A stretch of DNA of 64,000 nucleotides, taken from NCBI GenBank assembly GCA_963837775.1, contig CAWIOX010000003.1, forward strand, positions 1 through 64,000. Direction: 5' to 3'. This DNA is from CAWIOX01 sp963837775. GTDB lineage: Bacteria > Pseudomonadota > Gammaproteobacteria > Burkholderiales > Burkholderiaceae_D. Positions 48,859-62,817 of this stretch are shown one piece after another. Position numbers and translations under genes: made by a program. Numbering within the stretch: the stretch's first letter is position 1; each line of letters begins with the position of its first letter. The notes under the pieces were generated by a model that saw nothing but the letters and a program-made list of their open reading frames with translations, had not been told where the DNA came from and did no database searches.

Positions 48859-50364
48859 ATGAACGCACCAGAGCCATTGAATTTACCGTTGCGCACGGAC
48901 ACGCTGGCGTTCGGCAATTCGTTCTCCGCACTGCCGCACACTTTTTACACGCGCCTGATGCCGACGCCGCTGCCCGCTCCATATCTGGTCGGCGCCAGCG
49001 CAGCCGCCGCCGCACTGATCAATCTTGATCCGGCAGAATTTTCTACGCAGAATTTCATAGAAACCTTCTGCGGCAATCGCGCGCTTGCCAGTTCGGTACC
49101 GCTGGCCGCCGTCTATTCCGGCCATCAGTTCGGGGTCTGGGCCGGTCAGCTGGGTGATGGTCGAGCCATTTTATTGGGCGAACTTGCAGGCTACGGCGAA
49201 GCGCAGGCCAATCCGATGGAATTGCAGCTCAAGGGTTCTGGCTTGACGCCCTACTCGCGCATGGGCGATGGGCGTGCGGTATTGCGCTCGTCGATCCGCG
49301 AATTCCTCTGTTCGGAAGCGATGGCAGCGCTGGGCATCCCCACTTCGCGCGCGCTGTGCATCACCGGCTCCGACCAGTACGTGATGCGCGAAACGCCGGA
49401 AACCACCGCCGTCGTCACCCGCATGGCGCCCAGTTTCGTGCGCTTCGGCTCTTTCGAGCACTGGTTTTACAATAACAAAATGACCGAGCTGAAAACGCTG
49501 GCCGACTATGTGATCGAGCGTTTTTACCCCGAACTGCGCGAACTGCCCAACCCGTATCAGGCCTTCCTGGCGGAAGTGACCAAACGCACCGCGCACATGG
49601 TCGCCCAGTGGCAGGCGGTCGGCTTCATGCATGGCGTGATGAACACCGACAATATGTCGATACTCGGCCTGACGATAGACTATGGCCCGTTCGGTTTCAT
49701 GGAGGCGTTCGACGCCGGCCATATCTGCAACCATACCGATCAGCAGGGGCGTTATGCGTACCGCATGCAGCCGCAAATCGCCGAATGGAACTGCTATGCG
49801 CTGGGGCAAGCTCTGCTGCCATTGATCGGTGAAGTCGATGCGACGAAAGCGGCGCTGGAAACATTCCAGCCTGTTTACGCCGAGAAAATGGATGCGCTGC
49901 TGCATGCCAAACTGGGCCTGAGTACGACGCAGGATGAGGATGCCGCGCTGTTCGATGCGATGTTTGCGCTGCTGCAAGCCAATCACGCCGATTTCACGCT
50001 GTTTTTCCGGCGTCTGGGAGATTTGCAGATCGACGATGCAGATACCGACGCGCCGTTGCGCGATTTATTCATCGACCGCCCCGCATTCGATGCCTGGGCA
50101 GCCAGCTACCGTGCCCGCCTGCGACAGGAAAACAGCCAGGATGCGGCACGCCGGCTTGCAATGCATGCAGTCAACCCCAAATATGTGCTGCGCAATTACC
50201 TGGCCCAGGTCGCGATTGAAAAAGCACAGAATAAAGATTTTTCCGAAGTGGCCAAACTGCTGAGCATCCTGGAAAGACCGTTTGACGAACAGCCTGAACA
50301 CGCTGCTTACGCCGATCTGCCGCCCGACTGGGCCGGACATCTCGAAGTAAGCTGCTCATCCTGA
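48859..50364 (+). CDS. selO: SelO family protein adenylyltransferase
   Basis: 501 residues. Pseudokinase-like fold with PLAAVYSGHQFGVWAGQLGD and GRAILLGELAGYGEAQANPM at the N-terminus, GSGLTPYSRMGDGRAVLRSS with a catalytic-loop-like basic patch, and MHGVMNTDNMSILGLTIDYG, the metal-binding segment. SelO transfers AMP to Ser/Thr/Tyr of redox proteins. As in most bacteria the C-terminal selenocysteine is absent; the end reads EVSCSS. msrB starts 8 bp after its stop. Confidence 0.94.
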   Translation: MNAPEPLNLPLRTDTLAFGNSFSALPHTFYTRLMPTPLPAPYLVGASAAAAALINLDPAEFSTQNFIETFCGNRALASSVPLAAVYSGHQFGVWAGQLGDGRAILLGELAGYGEAQANPMELQLKGSGLTPYSRMGDGRAVLRSSIREFLCSEAMAALGIPTSRALCITGSDQYVMRETPETTAVVTRMAPSFVRFGSFEHWFYNNKMTELKTLADYVIERFYPELRELPNPYQAFLAEVTKRTAHMVAQWQAVGFMHGVMNTDNMSILGLTIDYGPFGFMEAFDAGHICNHTDQQGRYAYRMQPQIAEWNCYALGQALLPLIGEVDATKAALETFQPVYAEKMDALLHAKLGLSTTQDEDAALFDAMFALLQANHADFTLFFRRLGDLQIDDADTDAPLRDLFIDRPAFDAWAASYRARLRQENSQDAARRLAMHAVNPKYVLRNYLAQVAIEKAQNKDFSEVAKLLSILERPFDEQPEHAAYADLPPDWAGHLEVSCSS

Positions 50365-50371
50365 GGACATC

Positions 50372-50773
50372 ATGACCATCGCCAAAGTGCAGAAAACGGA
50401 TGCCGAGTGGCAGCAAATGCTCGATCCGCTCGAATATGAAGTGACCCGTCATGCCGCGACCGAACGCGCGTTTACCGGGCGTTACTGGGACCATCACGAG
50501 CACGGCACCTATACTTGCGTCTGCTGCAACACGCCGTTATTTACGTCCGACGCCAAATTCGATTCCGGTTGCGGCTGGCCCAGTTACTTCAAGGCGATCG
50601 ACCCGGCCAATGTTTCCGAGCGCGTTGACCGTGCGCATGGCATGATACGTACCGAAATTTTATGTAACGTATGCGATGCGCATCTGGGCCATGTCTTTCC
50701 GGACGGCCCGCCACCAACCGGCTTGCGCTATTGCATTAACTCAGCATCCTTACGATTCGAACCGAAAACCTGA
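50372..50773 (+). CDS. msrB: Peptide-methionine (R)-S-oxide reductase
   Basis: 133 residues. Zinc cysteines (CVCCNTPLFTSDAKFDSGCG, then LCNVCDAHLGHVFPDGP) and the catalytic region GLRYCINSASLRFEP identify MsrB, which reduces methionine-R-sulfoxide in proteins. Eight bp downstream of selO, likely one transcript. The stop is followed almost at once by yciB. Confidence 0.95.
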   Translation: MTIAKVQKTDAEWQQMLDPLEYEVTRHAATERAFTGRYWDHHEHGTYTCVCCNTPLFTSDAKFDSGCGWPSYFKAIDPANVSERVDRAHGMIRTEILCNVCDAHLGHVFPDGPPPTGLRYCINSASLRFEPKT

Positions 50774-50780
50774 TCAAACA

Positions 50781-51401
50781 ATGAAATTCCTATTCGACCT
50801 GTTTCCCGTCATCCTCTTTTTTGCCATGTTCAAGTGGGGCGAAGGCCATGCTGCCGATGCCCAGGCAATTGTGACGCAATATTTATCCGGCGCCGTCTCC
50901 GGCGGCGTGGTCAGTGCAACGCAAGCCCCTATCCTGCTGGCGACCGCCGTCGCGATTATTGCAACCATCGGGCAAATCACTTATTTATTGGTGCGCGGCA
51001 AGAAAGTCGATCCGATGCTGTGGATGTCGCTGGTCATCATCGGTTTTTTCGGCGGCGCGACCATTTACTTTCATAATGAAACATTCATCAAATGGAAGCC
51101 GACTGTGCTGTACTGGTGCTTCGGCTCGGCACTCTTCATCAGCCAGACATTCCTGAAGAAAAACCTGATCCGCAAAATGATGGAGCAGCAAATCAAGTTG
51201 CCCGATATGGTCTGGTACCGCTTGAGCCTGGCATGGAGCGGCTTCTTTTTCGTCATGGGTTGTATCAACCTGTATGTCGCCTTCAATTTTCAGACCGCAA
51301 CCTGGGTCAATTTCAAATTATTTGGCGGCATGGGCCTGATGTTTGCCTTTGTGATCGCTCAAAGCATGTTTTTGTCAAAATACATGAAGGATTCGGCATG
51401 A
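50781..51401 (+). CDS. yciB: Inner-membrane-spanning protein YciB (septation protein A)
   Basis: 206 residues with five or six membrane helices. The start MKFLFDLFPVILFFAMFKWG and the C-terminal WSGFFFVMGCINLYVAFNF and VNFKLFGGMGLMFAF match YciB/IspZ, a membrane protein linked to cell-envelope stability and septation. It starts 7 bp after msrB and overlaps the bolA-like gene by 4 bp. Confidence 0.93.
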   Translation: MKFLFDLFPVILFFAMFKWGEGHAADAQAIVTQYLSGAVSGGVVSATQAPILLATAVAIIATIGQITYLLVRGKKVDPMLWMSLVIIGFFGGATIYFHNETFIKWKPTVLYWCFGSALFISQTFLKKNLIRKMMEQQIKLPDMVWYRLSLAWSGFFFVMGCINLYVAFNFQTATWVNFKLFGGMGLMFAFVIAQSMFLSKYMKDSA

Positions 51402-51673
51402 CTGACCGTTTAAACAGGATTCGCGCACTTCTGATTGAAACTTTCTCCCCACTCGAGTGTCAATTAGAGGATGAATCAGCGCTACATGCTGGACACGCCG
51501 GTGCAGCATCAGGCGGCGGACATTTCCGGCTTCGCATCGTTTCCGCGCATTTTGAGGGGCAAAACCGCGTCGGCCGGCATAGGCTGGTGTATGATTCCCT
51601 CCAGGAAATGATGCACTCCGATATACACGCTTTGGCTATTGTTGCCTTGACACCATCTGAGGCATCAAAATAA
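51398..51673 (+). CDS. BolA family protein
   Basis: 91 residues from ATG 51398 (ATGA overlap with yciB), a far better start than the longer open frame. It carries the BolA core: SALHAGHAGAASGGGHFRLR with the conserved histidine region and GRHRLVYDSLQEMMHSDIHA with the conserved C-terminal region. BolA proteins pair with monothiol glutaredoxins in Fe-S transfer. The same order (yciB, bolA, ppiC) is common in Burkholderiales. Confidence 0.9.
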   Translation: MTDRLNRIRALLIETFSPLECQLEDESALHAGHAGAASGGGHFRLRIVSAHFEGQNRVGRHRLVYDSLQEMMHSDIHALAIVALTPSEASK

Positions 51674-51723
51674 TATTTACCTGTTTTCAATTCGCTTTTC
51701 CCTCCCCTTTTTAGGATCAGATA

Positions 51724-52500
51724 ATGACTTTTAAACCTGCTCGTTTGCTGGTGGTACTTTTGGCGGCTGTTGCATTACCAGTTTTGGCACAAAACCTCGC
51801 TGTGGTGAATGGCAAAAAAGTTCCATCGTCACGCGTCGACGTGATGGTCAAACAGATGGTCGCCCAAGGCCAGCAAGACTCGCCGCAATTGCGCGCGATG
51901 ATCAAGGAAGAACTGATCAACCGCGAAATCCTGATCCAGGAAGCCGACAAGATGGGCCTGGGCAATACTCCTGAGGTCAAGAACCAGCTTGAAATCGCGC
52001 GCCAATCGATCGTGATCCGTAGTCTGGTTGCCGATTTCCTGAAGAAAAATCCGGTCAAGGATGACGACATCAAGGCTGAATACGACAAGTTCAAGGGACA
52101 GGCTGGCGACAAGGAATACCATGTCCGTCACATCCTGGTTGAAAAAGAAGATGAAGCGAAAGCCATCATCGCCAAACTCAAGTCAGGCAGCAAATTTGAA
52201 GACCTGGCCAAGCAATCAAAAGATCCTGGCTCTGCTGCCCGCGGCGGCGATCTGGACTGGGCAGCGCCTGCTTCCTACGTGAAGCCATTCTCGGACGCGA
52301 TGGTTGCGCTGCAAAAAGGCCAGATCACAGAAACACCGGTGCAAAGCCAGTTCGGTTTTCACGTGATCAAGCTGGAAGATGTGCGCGCCGCCAAGATTCC
52401 TACGCTGGAAGAAGTCAAGCCGCAAATTTCCGAATCCCTGCAACAGAAAAAATTGCAGGCATTCCAGCAGGACTTGCGTAAAAAAGCCAAGGTTCAATAA
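51724..52500 (+). CDS. Peptidylprolyl isomerase, parvulin type (periplasmic)
   Basis: 258 residues with a signal peptide (LLVVLLAAVALPVLAQ). SurA-like N-terminal helices precede a parvulin domain: YHVRHILVEKEDEAKAIIAK, LAKQSKDPGSAARGGDLDWA and VQSQFGFHVIKLEDVR. It would aid outer-membrane protein folding. Ends at a textbook terminator. Confidence 0.92.
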   Translation: MTFKPARLLVVLLAAVALPVLAQNLAVVNGKKVPSSRVDVMVKQMVAQGQQDSPQLRAMIKEELINREILIQEADKMGLGNTPEVKNQLEIARQSIVIRSLVADFLKKNPVKDDDIKAEYDKFKGQAGDKEYHVRHILVEKEDEAKAIIAKLKSGSKFEDLAKQSKDPGSAARGGDLDWAAPASYVKPFSDAMVALQKGQITETPVQSQFGFHVIKLEDVRAAKIPTLEEVKPQISESLQQKKLQAFQQDLRKKAKVQ

Positions 52501-52522
52501 TTCTTCGTTTTTCGACACGGTC

Positions 52523-52554
52523 AAAAAAGGCGCTCTCTGAAGAGCGCCTTTTTT
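52523..52554 (+). terminator. Rho-independent terminator
   Basis: A 14-bp stem (AAAAAAGGCGCTCT with AGAGCGCCTTTTTT) around CTGA, followed by a T-run, 22 nt after the isomerase stop. Confidence 0.92.
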
Positions 52555-52739
52555 ATTGATGCGTCACATGGATCCAGCAACATTTGCGCATCAAGACATT
52601 CTCCGCATGAGCGAGAAGGCGCCACCCAGCCGCCGGAGAGTCCCCCTGCGCCGCTGCCGACAGTTGCCTTATGGCACAATAATAACTTCCGACGATCGCT
52701 GTCTGCAACGATTGATGCGCTTTACCCACAAGGAATGCA

Positions 52740-54017
52740 ATGTCGAATTTCACCGAAGATCAAGCCAGAAGCTACATGCACAAGCTTCTGGCCGTGATGA
52801 GCCAAGCCGGCGGCTCCGATCTGTTTATCGCCCATGACTATCCGCCCAGTATGAAGGCGCACGGTAACATGCAACCGATGTCGACGCAAAAACTGACCGG
52901 CGAGATCACGCGCAAGCTGGCTGACGCGATGATGAACGAACGCCAGCGCGCAGAGTTTGCCCGTGAGTTCGAATGCAATTTCGCCGTTTCGATTCCCGGC
53001 CTGTCGCGCTTCCGTGTAAATGTCTTTATCCAGCAACAGCATGTGGGCATGGTGATCCGTACGATTGCATCCGAAATCCCTAATTTTGAGAAACTCGGGT
53101 TGCCCGAGGTTCTCAAGGAAGTCGTGATGAACAAGCGCGGGCTGGTGCTGGTAGTGGGCGGCACCGGATCGGGGAAATCGACCTCGCTGGCCGCGATGAT
53201 CGATCACCGCAACCGCACCTCTTCCGGCCATATCATCACGATCGAGGACCCGGTCGAATATGTGCACCAGTCGAAGAATTCGCTGGTGACGCACCGTGAA
53301 GTCGGGGTCGATACCCATAGCTGGGAGCATGCATTAAAGAACACGCTGCGCCAGGCCCCGGACGTGATCCTGATCGGCGAAATCCGCGATGCGGAAACCA
53401 TGGAACATGCGATCGCATTCGCCGAAACAGGCCACCTGTGCCTCGGTACGCTACACGCCAACAGTGCCAACCAGACGATGGACCGGATCATCAACTTCTT
53501 CCCGCAAGAGCGGCGCAGTCAGCTGCTGATGGATCTATCAGCGAACCTGCGCGCGATCGTGTCGCAGCGTCTGATCCGCACCGTCGATGGCAAGGGGCGC
53601 AAGGCGGCGATCGAGATCTTGCTCAATACCGCGACCATTGCCGAGCGCATTTTCAATGGCGAGTTTCACGAGCTCAAGGCGATTATGACCAAATCGCGCG
53701 AAATCGGCATGCGCACCTTCGACTGGGCCCTGTTTGACCTGTACAACAGCGGCCATATTGCCTATGAAGAAGCGATCCGCAACGCCGATTCAGCCAACGA
53801 ACTGCGCCTGAACATCAAGTTGAAAAGCGAGCGCGGTGAGCCGTCATCGGCCTCCGGCATCTCATTGTCGATGCATGAAGAGCCAGCGCCAGAGGATCTG
53901 GAAGAGAAGAGACATCAGGAAATGCTGCAGCAGCAGGAAAAACGACGGCAACTGGAAGAGCAACAGCTGGAACAGTTGCAGGAAAAGAAGCGGCAAATGG
54001 CGCAGCAGCAAGGCTAA
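52740..54017 (+). CDS. pilU: Type IV pilus ATPase PilU
   Basis: 425 residues. Secretion-ATPase motifs: Walker A VGGTGSGKSTSLAAMI near 138, the Asp box ITIEDPVEYVHQ, Walker B VILIGEIRDAETM and the His box TGHLCLGTLHAN. PilU and PilT are close relatives; the long Gln/Glu-rich C-terminal tail (about residues 380-425, QQQEKRRQLEEQQLEQLQ) and LRMSEK-free start favour PilU. It drives pilus retraction at the inner membrane. No pilT is adjacent, which is unusual. Confidence 0.85.
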   Translation: MSNFTEDQARSYMHKLLAVMSQAGGSDLFIAHDYPPSMKAHGNMQPMSTQKLTGEITRKLADAMMNERQRAEFAREFECNFAVSIPGLSRFRVNVFIQQQHVGMVIRTIASEIPNFEKLGLPEVLKEVVMNKRGLVLVVGGTGSGKSTSLAAMIDHRNRTSSGHIITIEDPVEYVHQSKNSLVTHREVGVDTHSWEHALKNTLRQAPDVILIGEIRDAETMEHAIAFAETGHLCLGTLHANSANQTMDRIINFFPQERRSQLLMDLSANLRAIVSQRLIRTVDGKGRKAAIEILLNTATIAERIFNGEFHELKAIMTKSREIGMRTFDWALFDLYNSGHIAYEEAIRNADSANELRLNIKLKSERGEPSSASGISLSMHEEPAPEDLEEKRHQEMLQQQEKRRQLEEQQLEQLQEKKRQMAQQQG

Positions 54018-54201
54018 CCCTGCACTCCGGCCATCAAGATAGGTATGGGAGGGGCGTCGGCCTGTTGGAATTGCAAGCCGGCGCCACTCCTTCCGGAATT
54101 GCACTTGCGATGGTGCGAACGGGCTATGAGGGAGGGGGATAACTCCGCCCCAACTCGATCACGTACCTGAATTCGGTACGCCCCCATATTATCAAGCAGT
54201 G

Positions 54202-58209
<4,008 letters not shown>

Positions 58210-58378
58210 GGCGAGAGGGAGATTTGATGCAGAGAAACTGCAAATTAATGGACACGACATTATACCGTGACGCAGGACATGGCGCAGTCAGGAAATCCGG
58301 CAAATGACAATTCACACCGGCTTCTGTTCGTGAAGCCGGGATCAGGCGCCGACTGGCAGCGCCTGCAAACATTGGAAG

Positions 58379-59987
58379 TTATTGCCTGGCAACGCTGCAG
58401 CCACCTTGCGGCGGGATGATGCCCCAATCGACGATAACTTGCGGGCCGCCGGCTTTTGAGGTCCAGGGCAGTTGCAGCGTCCCGCTCCAGCTTGTCTTCG
58501 CCAGCAATGCCAGCACTGCCGGCGGCATGCCGTCGGCATTGTCAGGACTGCGATTGACTGCGACCAGCATGCCGCAGGCAATCACGTCCGATGGATTCAG
58601 CCAGGGCGACTTATTCAACTCGCCATCGATCATCACGTCAACCTCGCGCCCGATATGGGTAGCAATATTGCCGCCCAGCCAGGTATCCGCCGCTACGATT
58701 CTGAGCGGGCCATTCACATGCGAACGCCACTCCGCATGCAGTTGACGCGAAATCGCAGCGCCGGGGAAATTGGCCCGAGTTGCGCGCCCTGTCATGTCGG
58801 CGAACGGGCCGCGCGCCAGCGCATAGCCCAAAGCCATCAGAATCTGCAGGGAGACCACAACAACGATAACCTTGCGCAACAGTCGCGCATCATCGCCCGC
58901 ACGCAGACACCAGAATGAGTAAAAACCGAACAGCATGAAAAAGGTCGTGGCCCAAGGCGCAGCCAGCGGGGCCTTCAGCAAGGCCGATCCTATCAGGGTC
59001 AGCACCAGCGGCCCCAGGCCGACGATCAACAGGAAAAAGCGATCTTCGGCGGATAACTCACCGGCCAGGGTCGAACCCTTAGGCGTCAAGCGACTGCCCG
59101 GACTGATTCTGGCGCGCCCCCAGGAACATCACGAGAAGCAATGAAAACCCCATCGGCACCAGGCGTCCGACATTGGTCAGCAGAAAATCGTACAACACCC
59201 GCAGGTGCTCCAGATGGCTCGCCTTGGGGGCCAGCGAATGGCTTGCATAACTCAGCGGGCCAGCCGACTGATGCGCCAGCCACCAGAGATGCGGCGCAAT
59301 CATCGCCAGCAGGATCGCGCACGCAAGCGCAATGCCTTGCCAGACCCGCGCCTGCATCAGGCGTCCGGTCAATAGCAGATACGTAAAGAAGGCGGCGAAC
59401 TGGATCACCGCGCTGTATTTGGTCAGCAAGGCAAAGCCGCTGAATACGCCCAGAGCGGCCCAGGCGCGCATGCTGTCATGGCGCACCGCACGGTAAAACA
59501 TCCAGATGGCAGCGGCAATCGACCAGAGCTGAATGGTGTTGTGATTGTTCATCACGCCACGCACGGTGAAATAGGTGATGGTCGACAGCAGCAGGGTCGC
59601 GATCAGGGCGCGGCGCGGCGTGGTCATTTCGCAGCCTAGCCGCCACACGAACCACAGGGACAGCACGACGCTCAACTGCCCGGTGAAAAATGTCAGCCAG
59701 ACCGGCCGATCGAATAGCGAAACCAGGCCATGCAACAGCCAGGAAGGCAGCGGCGGATGCTTGTAATAACCCCACTCCAATGTACTGGCCCATACCAGTT
59801 CCTCCATATTGTCCCAATCCGGCGCATGATGGCTCAGCCCTGTTAGCGCGCTCCATAACAGTAAATGCCCGAGCAGCAGCAAGAGCACCAGCGGCATGAT
59901 GGAAGCCGCGTCCGGCGAAAACTTGCGGCAGAGCGCCTGCCATGCTGTTGTTTGCGTCAGGGATGGGGAATGTGCTTGTGTTGACAT
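58379..59987 (-). CDS. ArnT-like glycosyltransferase (GT39/GT83), LgmB-like, frame broken
   Basis: About 535 residues after joining two frames, with around 12 membrane helices in the N-terminal part (residues 30-300) and a periplasmic C-terminus. DWDNMEELVWASTLEWGYYK, then HPPLPSWLL is the PMT/ArnT catalytic loop with an acidic pair. The frame breaks at 59087-59090, where CTTG in place of CTG shifts reading; repair gives QSLTPKGSTLAGE. ArnT enzymes transfer a sugar from undecaprenyl phosphate to lipid A. With the divergent GT2, GtrA and ChbG genes it resembles the Bordetella lgm set. Confidence 0.82.
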
Positions 59988-60204
59988 AACGGTAGGAATT
60001 CACTTGCGACATGAGGAGGACAAGGCCAATCGCAGATCGGCCGCAGGAGCGGCATTATAATCTTTTCAAGCTGGCGTAATCATCCTCACTTGATGCAGTC
60101 GGATGATGCATTGCTCGGAAGACCGCCGGAATCAGTTCAAAAGAGAGCGGATTTAGGTAAAATCACGGCTTTCAATGCATAGCAACAAAATGCATTGCCT
60201 TTGC

Positions 60205-60220
60205 GGCGCCGATCGGCGCC
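60205..60220. promoter_or_regulatory. 16-bp palindrome upstream of GT2 gene
   Basis: GGCGCCGATCGGCGCC is a perfect palindrome 25 bp before the GT2 start and about 220 bp before the divergent glycosyltransferase start, so it could be an operator or a leader hairpin for the lipid-modification genes. Confidence 0.4.
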
Positions 60221-60244
60221 CATGCACCCAGAAAGGTTTCCCCC

Positions 60245-61249
60245 ATGGTAGCGCTGAGCGCACTCCCGAAAAGTCGCCCTGCCCGGGCCTGCATTTCCTG
60301 TGTGGTACCGGCCTACAACGAGGCCGCACATCTGTCCGATTTTTTGCGCGATCTAAAAAAAACGCTGGCATCGTTTGCTGCATCGTATGAAATCATCGTC
60401 GTCAACGATGGCAGCACCGACAATACGGAAGCTGCAATAGCGCCGCATCTGGCGCAAGGCGGGATACGCTATCTCGGTTTTTCACGCAACTTCGGCAAGG
60501 AAGCCGCGCTGTCGGCCGGCATTGAGCATGCGCGCGGCGATGCCATCATCCTGATGGACGGCGATTACCAGCATCCGCTTGAGTTGCTGCCGGAAATGGC
60601 GCGTTTATGGCGGGACGGCGTGGACATGGTGTACGGCGTGATAGCCGACCGCAGCGACGAATCGCGCCTGAAGCGCTGGGGCACCAGCCTTTTTTATCAT
60701 TTGATGGAAGCCGGCTCGCCGATCAATATTCCGCGCAATGCCGGCGATTTTCGCCTGATGGATCGCAGCGTGGTGAATGCCTTGCGCCAACTGCCGGAGC
60801 GCAACCGCTTCATGAAAGGGCTGTACGCCTGGGTCGGATTCCGCAGCGTGGCCCTGCCATTCGTGCCGCAGGCGCGCGCATCCGGCGTTTCCAGCTTCAG
60901 CTTGCGCGGCCTGAGCCGGTTGGCGCTGGCCGGGGTAACCGCCTTCACGACCTTGCCGCTGCGGATCTGGAGCGCGGTCGGCGCGTTGATTTCGGTGCTG
61001 GCGATCCTGTATGCATTCTGGATTGCCGGCGAAGCATTCTTCATCGGCAACGATGTCCCCGGCTGGTCCACCCTGGCGGCCGGCCTGATGTTCTTTTCCG
61101 GCGTCCAGCTGATTTCAATCGGCGTGCTGGGCGAATATCTTGGCCGGGTCTATGATGAAGTAAAGAAGCGCCCTTTATATATCGTCGCGCATGACATCGA
61201 CAACGGGCCGGCCCTCAGTGGCCCGACGCCAGAGAATCCGACGCCATGA
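60245..61249 (+). CDS. GT2 undecaprenyl-phosphate glycosyltransferase, ArnC/GtrB/LgmA-like
   Basis: 334 residues. N-terminal GT2 domain: SCVVPAYNEAAHLSDFL, then EIIVVNDGSTDNTEAAI, GIEHARGDAIILMDGDYQHP with the metal-binding DXD and GDFRLMDRSVVNALR. Two C-terminal membrane helices (RIWSAVGALISVLAILYAF and GLMFFSGVQLISIGVLGEYL) match DPMS/GtrB enzymes that load a sugar onto undecaprenyl phosphate at the cytoplasmic face. AGAAAGG precedes ATG 60245. Overlaps the GtrA gene by 4 bp. Confidence 0.9.
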   Translation: MVALSALPKSRPARACISCVVPAYNEAAHLSDFLRDLKKTLASFAASYEIIVVNDGSTDNTEAAIAPHLAQGGIRYLGFSRNFGKEAALSAGIEHARGDAIILMDGDYQHPLELLPEMARLWRDGVDMVYGVIADRSDESRLKRWGTSLFYHLMEAGSPINIPRNAGDFRLMDRSVVNALRQLPERNRFMKGLYAWVGFRSVALPFVPQARASGVSSFSLRGLSRLALAGVTAFTTLPLRIWSAVGALISVLAILYAFWIAGEAFFIGNDVPGWSTLAAGLMFFSGVQLISIGVLGEYLGRVYDEVKKRPLYIVAHDIDNGPALSGPTPENPTP

Positions 61250-61655
61250 GTGTGACGCGAATTGCTGCGGGTGCTGCGCTTCGGCGCTGTCGGCCTGCTG
61301 GCGGCGGCGGTGCATTACTGGGTCGTCATCGGCGCTGGTAGAACTGCTGCAGATCGCGCCGCTGAAAGCGAATTTCGGCGGATTTGCGGTCGCGTTCTGG
61401 TTCAGCTACGTCGGCCACCGGCACTGGACTTTTGCCGATCACAGCGCAGCCAGCGGCGGCAGTTCCTTCATGCGCTTTCTGGCAACCGCCCTGCTCGGCT
61501 TTTTCCTGAACCAGTTCCTGTTCTATCTGTTGCTGCAGCATGTGCGCCTGCCCTACTTCATCTCGCTGGCGATTGTGGTGGTCGTGGTGGCCGTAATGAC
61601 GTATGCATTAAGCCGTCTGTGGGCATTTCGCACTCATCCGGCCTCTAGCTCATGA
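61246..61655 (+). CDS. GtrA family membrane protein, LgmD-like (frame broken twice)
   Basis: About 135 residues with four membrane helices. It reads LLRVLRFGAVGLLAAAVHYW, VELLQIAPLKANFGGFAVAF, GHRHWTFADHS and FLNQFLFYLLLQHVRLPYFI, typical of GtrA proteins that flip lipid-linked sugars to the periplasm. Breaks lie near 61261 (an extra A before TTG CTG) and near 61337; each needs one base removed. ATG 61246 overlaps the GT2 stop (ATGA), so the genes are coupled. Confidence 0.78.
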
Positions 61656-62423
61656 ACACTTCTTTACGCCGATTGCGCTGTGCGCCGATGATTATGCGCA
61701 GAATCCCGGGATTGATGCCGCGGTACAAACGCTGCTGGCCCAGTCCCGCCTGAGCGCGGTCAGCTGCTTCAGCACCGCCCCGCGCTGGCTGCAACAGGCG
61801 GCGCCGGCCTTGCGCGAGCATCGCGGCCAGGCCGATTTCGGCCTGCACTTCAACCTGACCGAAGGTTTTTCAGACATTTCCCGCTGAAAACCTGCAGCGC
61901 CTGATCCTGCGCAGCCTGTTCACGCGTCTGAACCCGGCGCTGTTGCGCGATACGCTGCATCGGCAACTGTCTGCGTTCGAGGCCGGATTCGGGCAGCCGC
62001 CGGATTTCATCGACGGCCATCAGCATGTGCATCAGTTGCGCGGCGTGCGCCAGGTGCTGCTGGAAGTGCTCGACAGCCGCTATCCCGGAATGCCGATCTG
62101 GGTGCGCAACACGCTGCCGGCCGATCCGCAATGGCGCGGCAAGCCACGGATCCTCAAATACCTGGGCGGCGGCGCGCTTGCCGCCGACTTGCAAGCTGCA
62201 CGGATACCGACCAATAACGGCTTCGGCGGCGTGTACGGTTTCGACCAGCCGGATTATGGCGCCTGCATGCAAAACTGGCTGTCGGCCGCCAGACGCCGGC
62301 ATGCTGATCATGTGCCATCCGGGAGCAGAGCCTTATCCGAACGATGTCATCGCGATCCAGCGGGTGGTCGAATACCTGTATTTACAGTCAATCGAATTTG
62401 GCGAGATGCTGGAGTTGCGCTAA
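61652..62423 (+). CDS. ChbG/YdjC-family polysaccharide deacetylase, NaxD/LgmC-like (frame broken three times)
   Basis: About 256 residues once joined. Recognisable parts: FTPIALCADDYAQNPGID with the metal aspartates, ADFGLHFNLTEGFSD, DFIDGHQHVHQLRGV with the metal histidines and MLIMCHPGAE near the end. Breaks: near 61656 (an A run seems one short, MKHFFTPIAL expected), near 61880 (one extra base) and near 62291 (one extra base). The family removes acetyl from carbohydrates; NaxD in Francisella and LgmC in Bordetella do this on undecaprenyl-phosphate N-acetylhexosamine. Confidence 0.78.
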
Positions 62424-62817
62424 GATCCGCTTGGCACGTTTGAGCCAACTCAATCTTTGATGCATCGCCCTCTTGCGAGCACCCCTGGCTTGATTGATTT
62501 TAAGGGGGAGTATATGGAAAAATCACCCATCTCCCGCAAATAAACAAAGGGGCTTAGACTAATACCGGAGGGAGTAATTTATTGACGCATTGCACAAAAT
62601 CAGGTGCATTCAGGCCCAACTGCAGGCCCGATGCGGTAAGATTGACAGAAAATAAATGGTAAGTGTTTTTCAGCATGACGCTTGTGCTCGACGGCTATCG
62701 AGTGACTGATTGAATGAAGCGCACGCCACTTGACGCCGCTGGAGTTACAGCGGCTTTTTAATGGATAGCCGATTCCGGCATGGCTGATTTCCGCATGAAA
62801 CAGGACTGGATTAAAAA
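62424..62817. other. Region between deacetylase and DadA-like genes
   Basis: About 390 bp without a gene: repeat copy 9 at 62504-62580, then an A/T-rich stretch that may hold the oxidoreductase promoter. Short open frames on the minus strand look like chance. Confidence 0.6.
62504..62580 (+). repeat. Dispersed GTATAT repeat, copy 9
   Basis: About 77 bp: GGGGGAGTATATGGAAAAAT, then CTCCCGCAAATAAAC, then GGGGCTTAGACTAATACCGG and AGGGAGTAATTT. The most diverged of the full copies. Confidence 0.8.
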
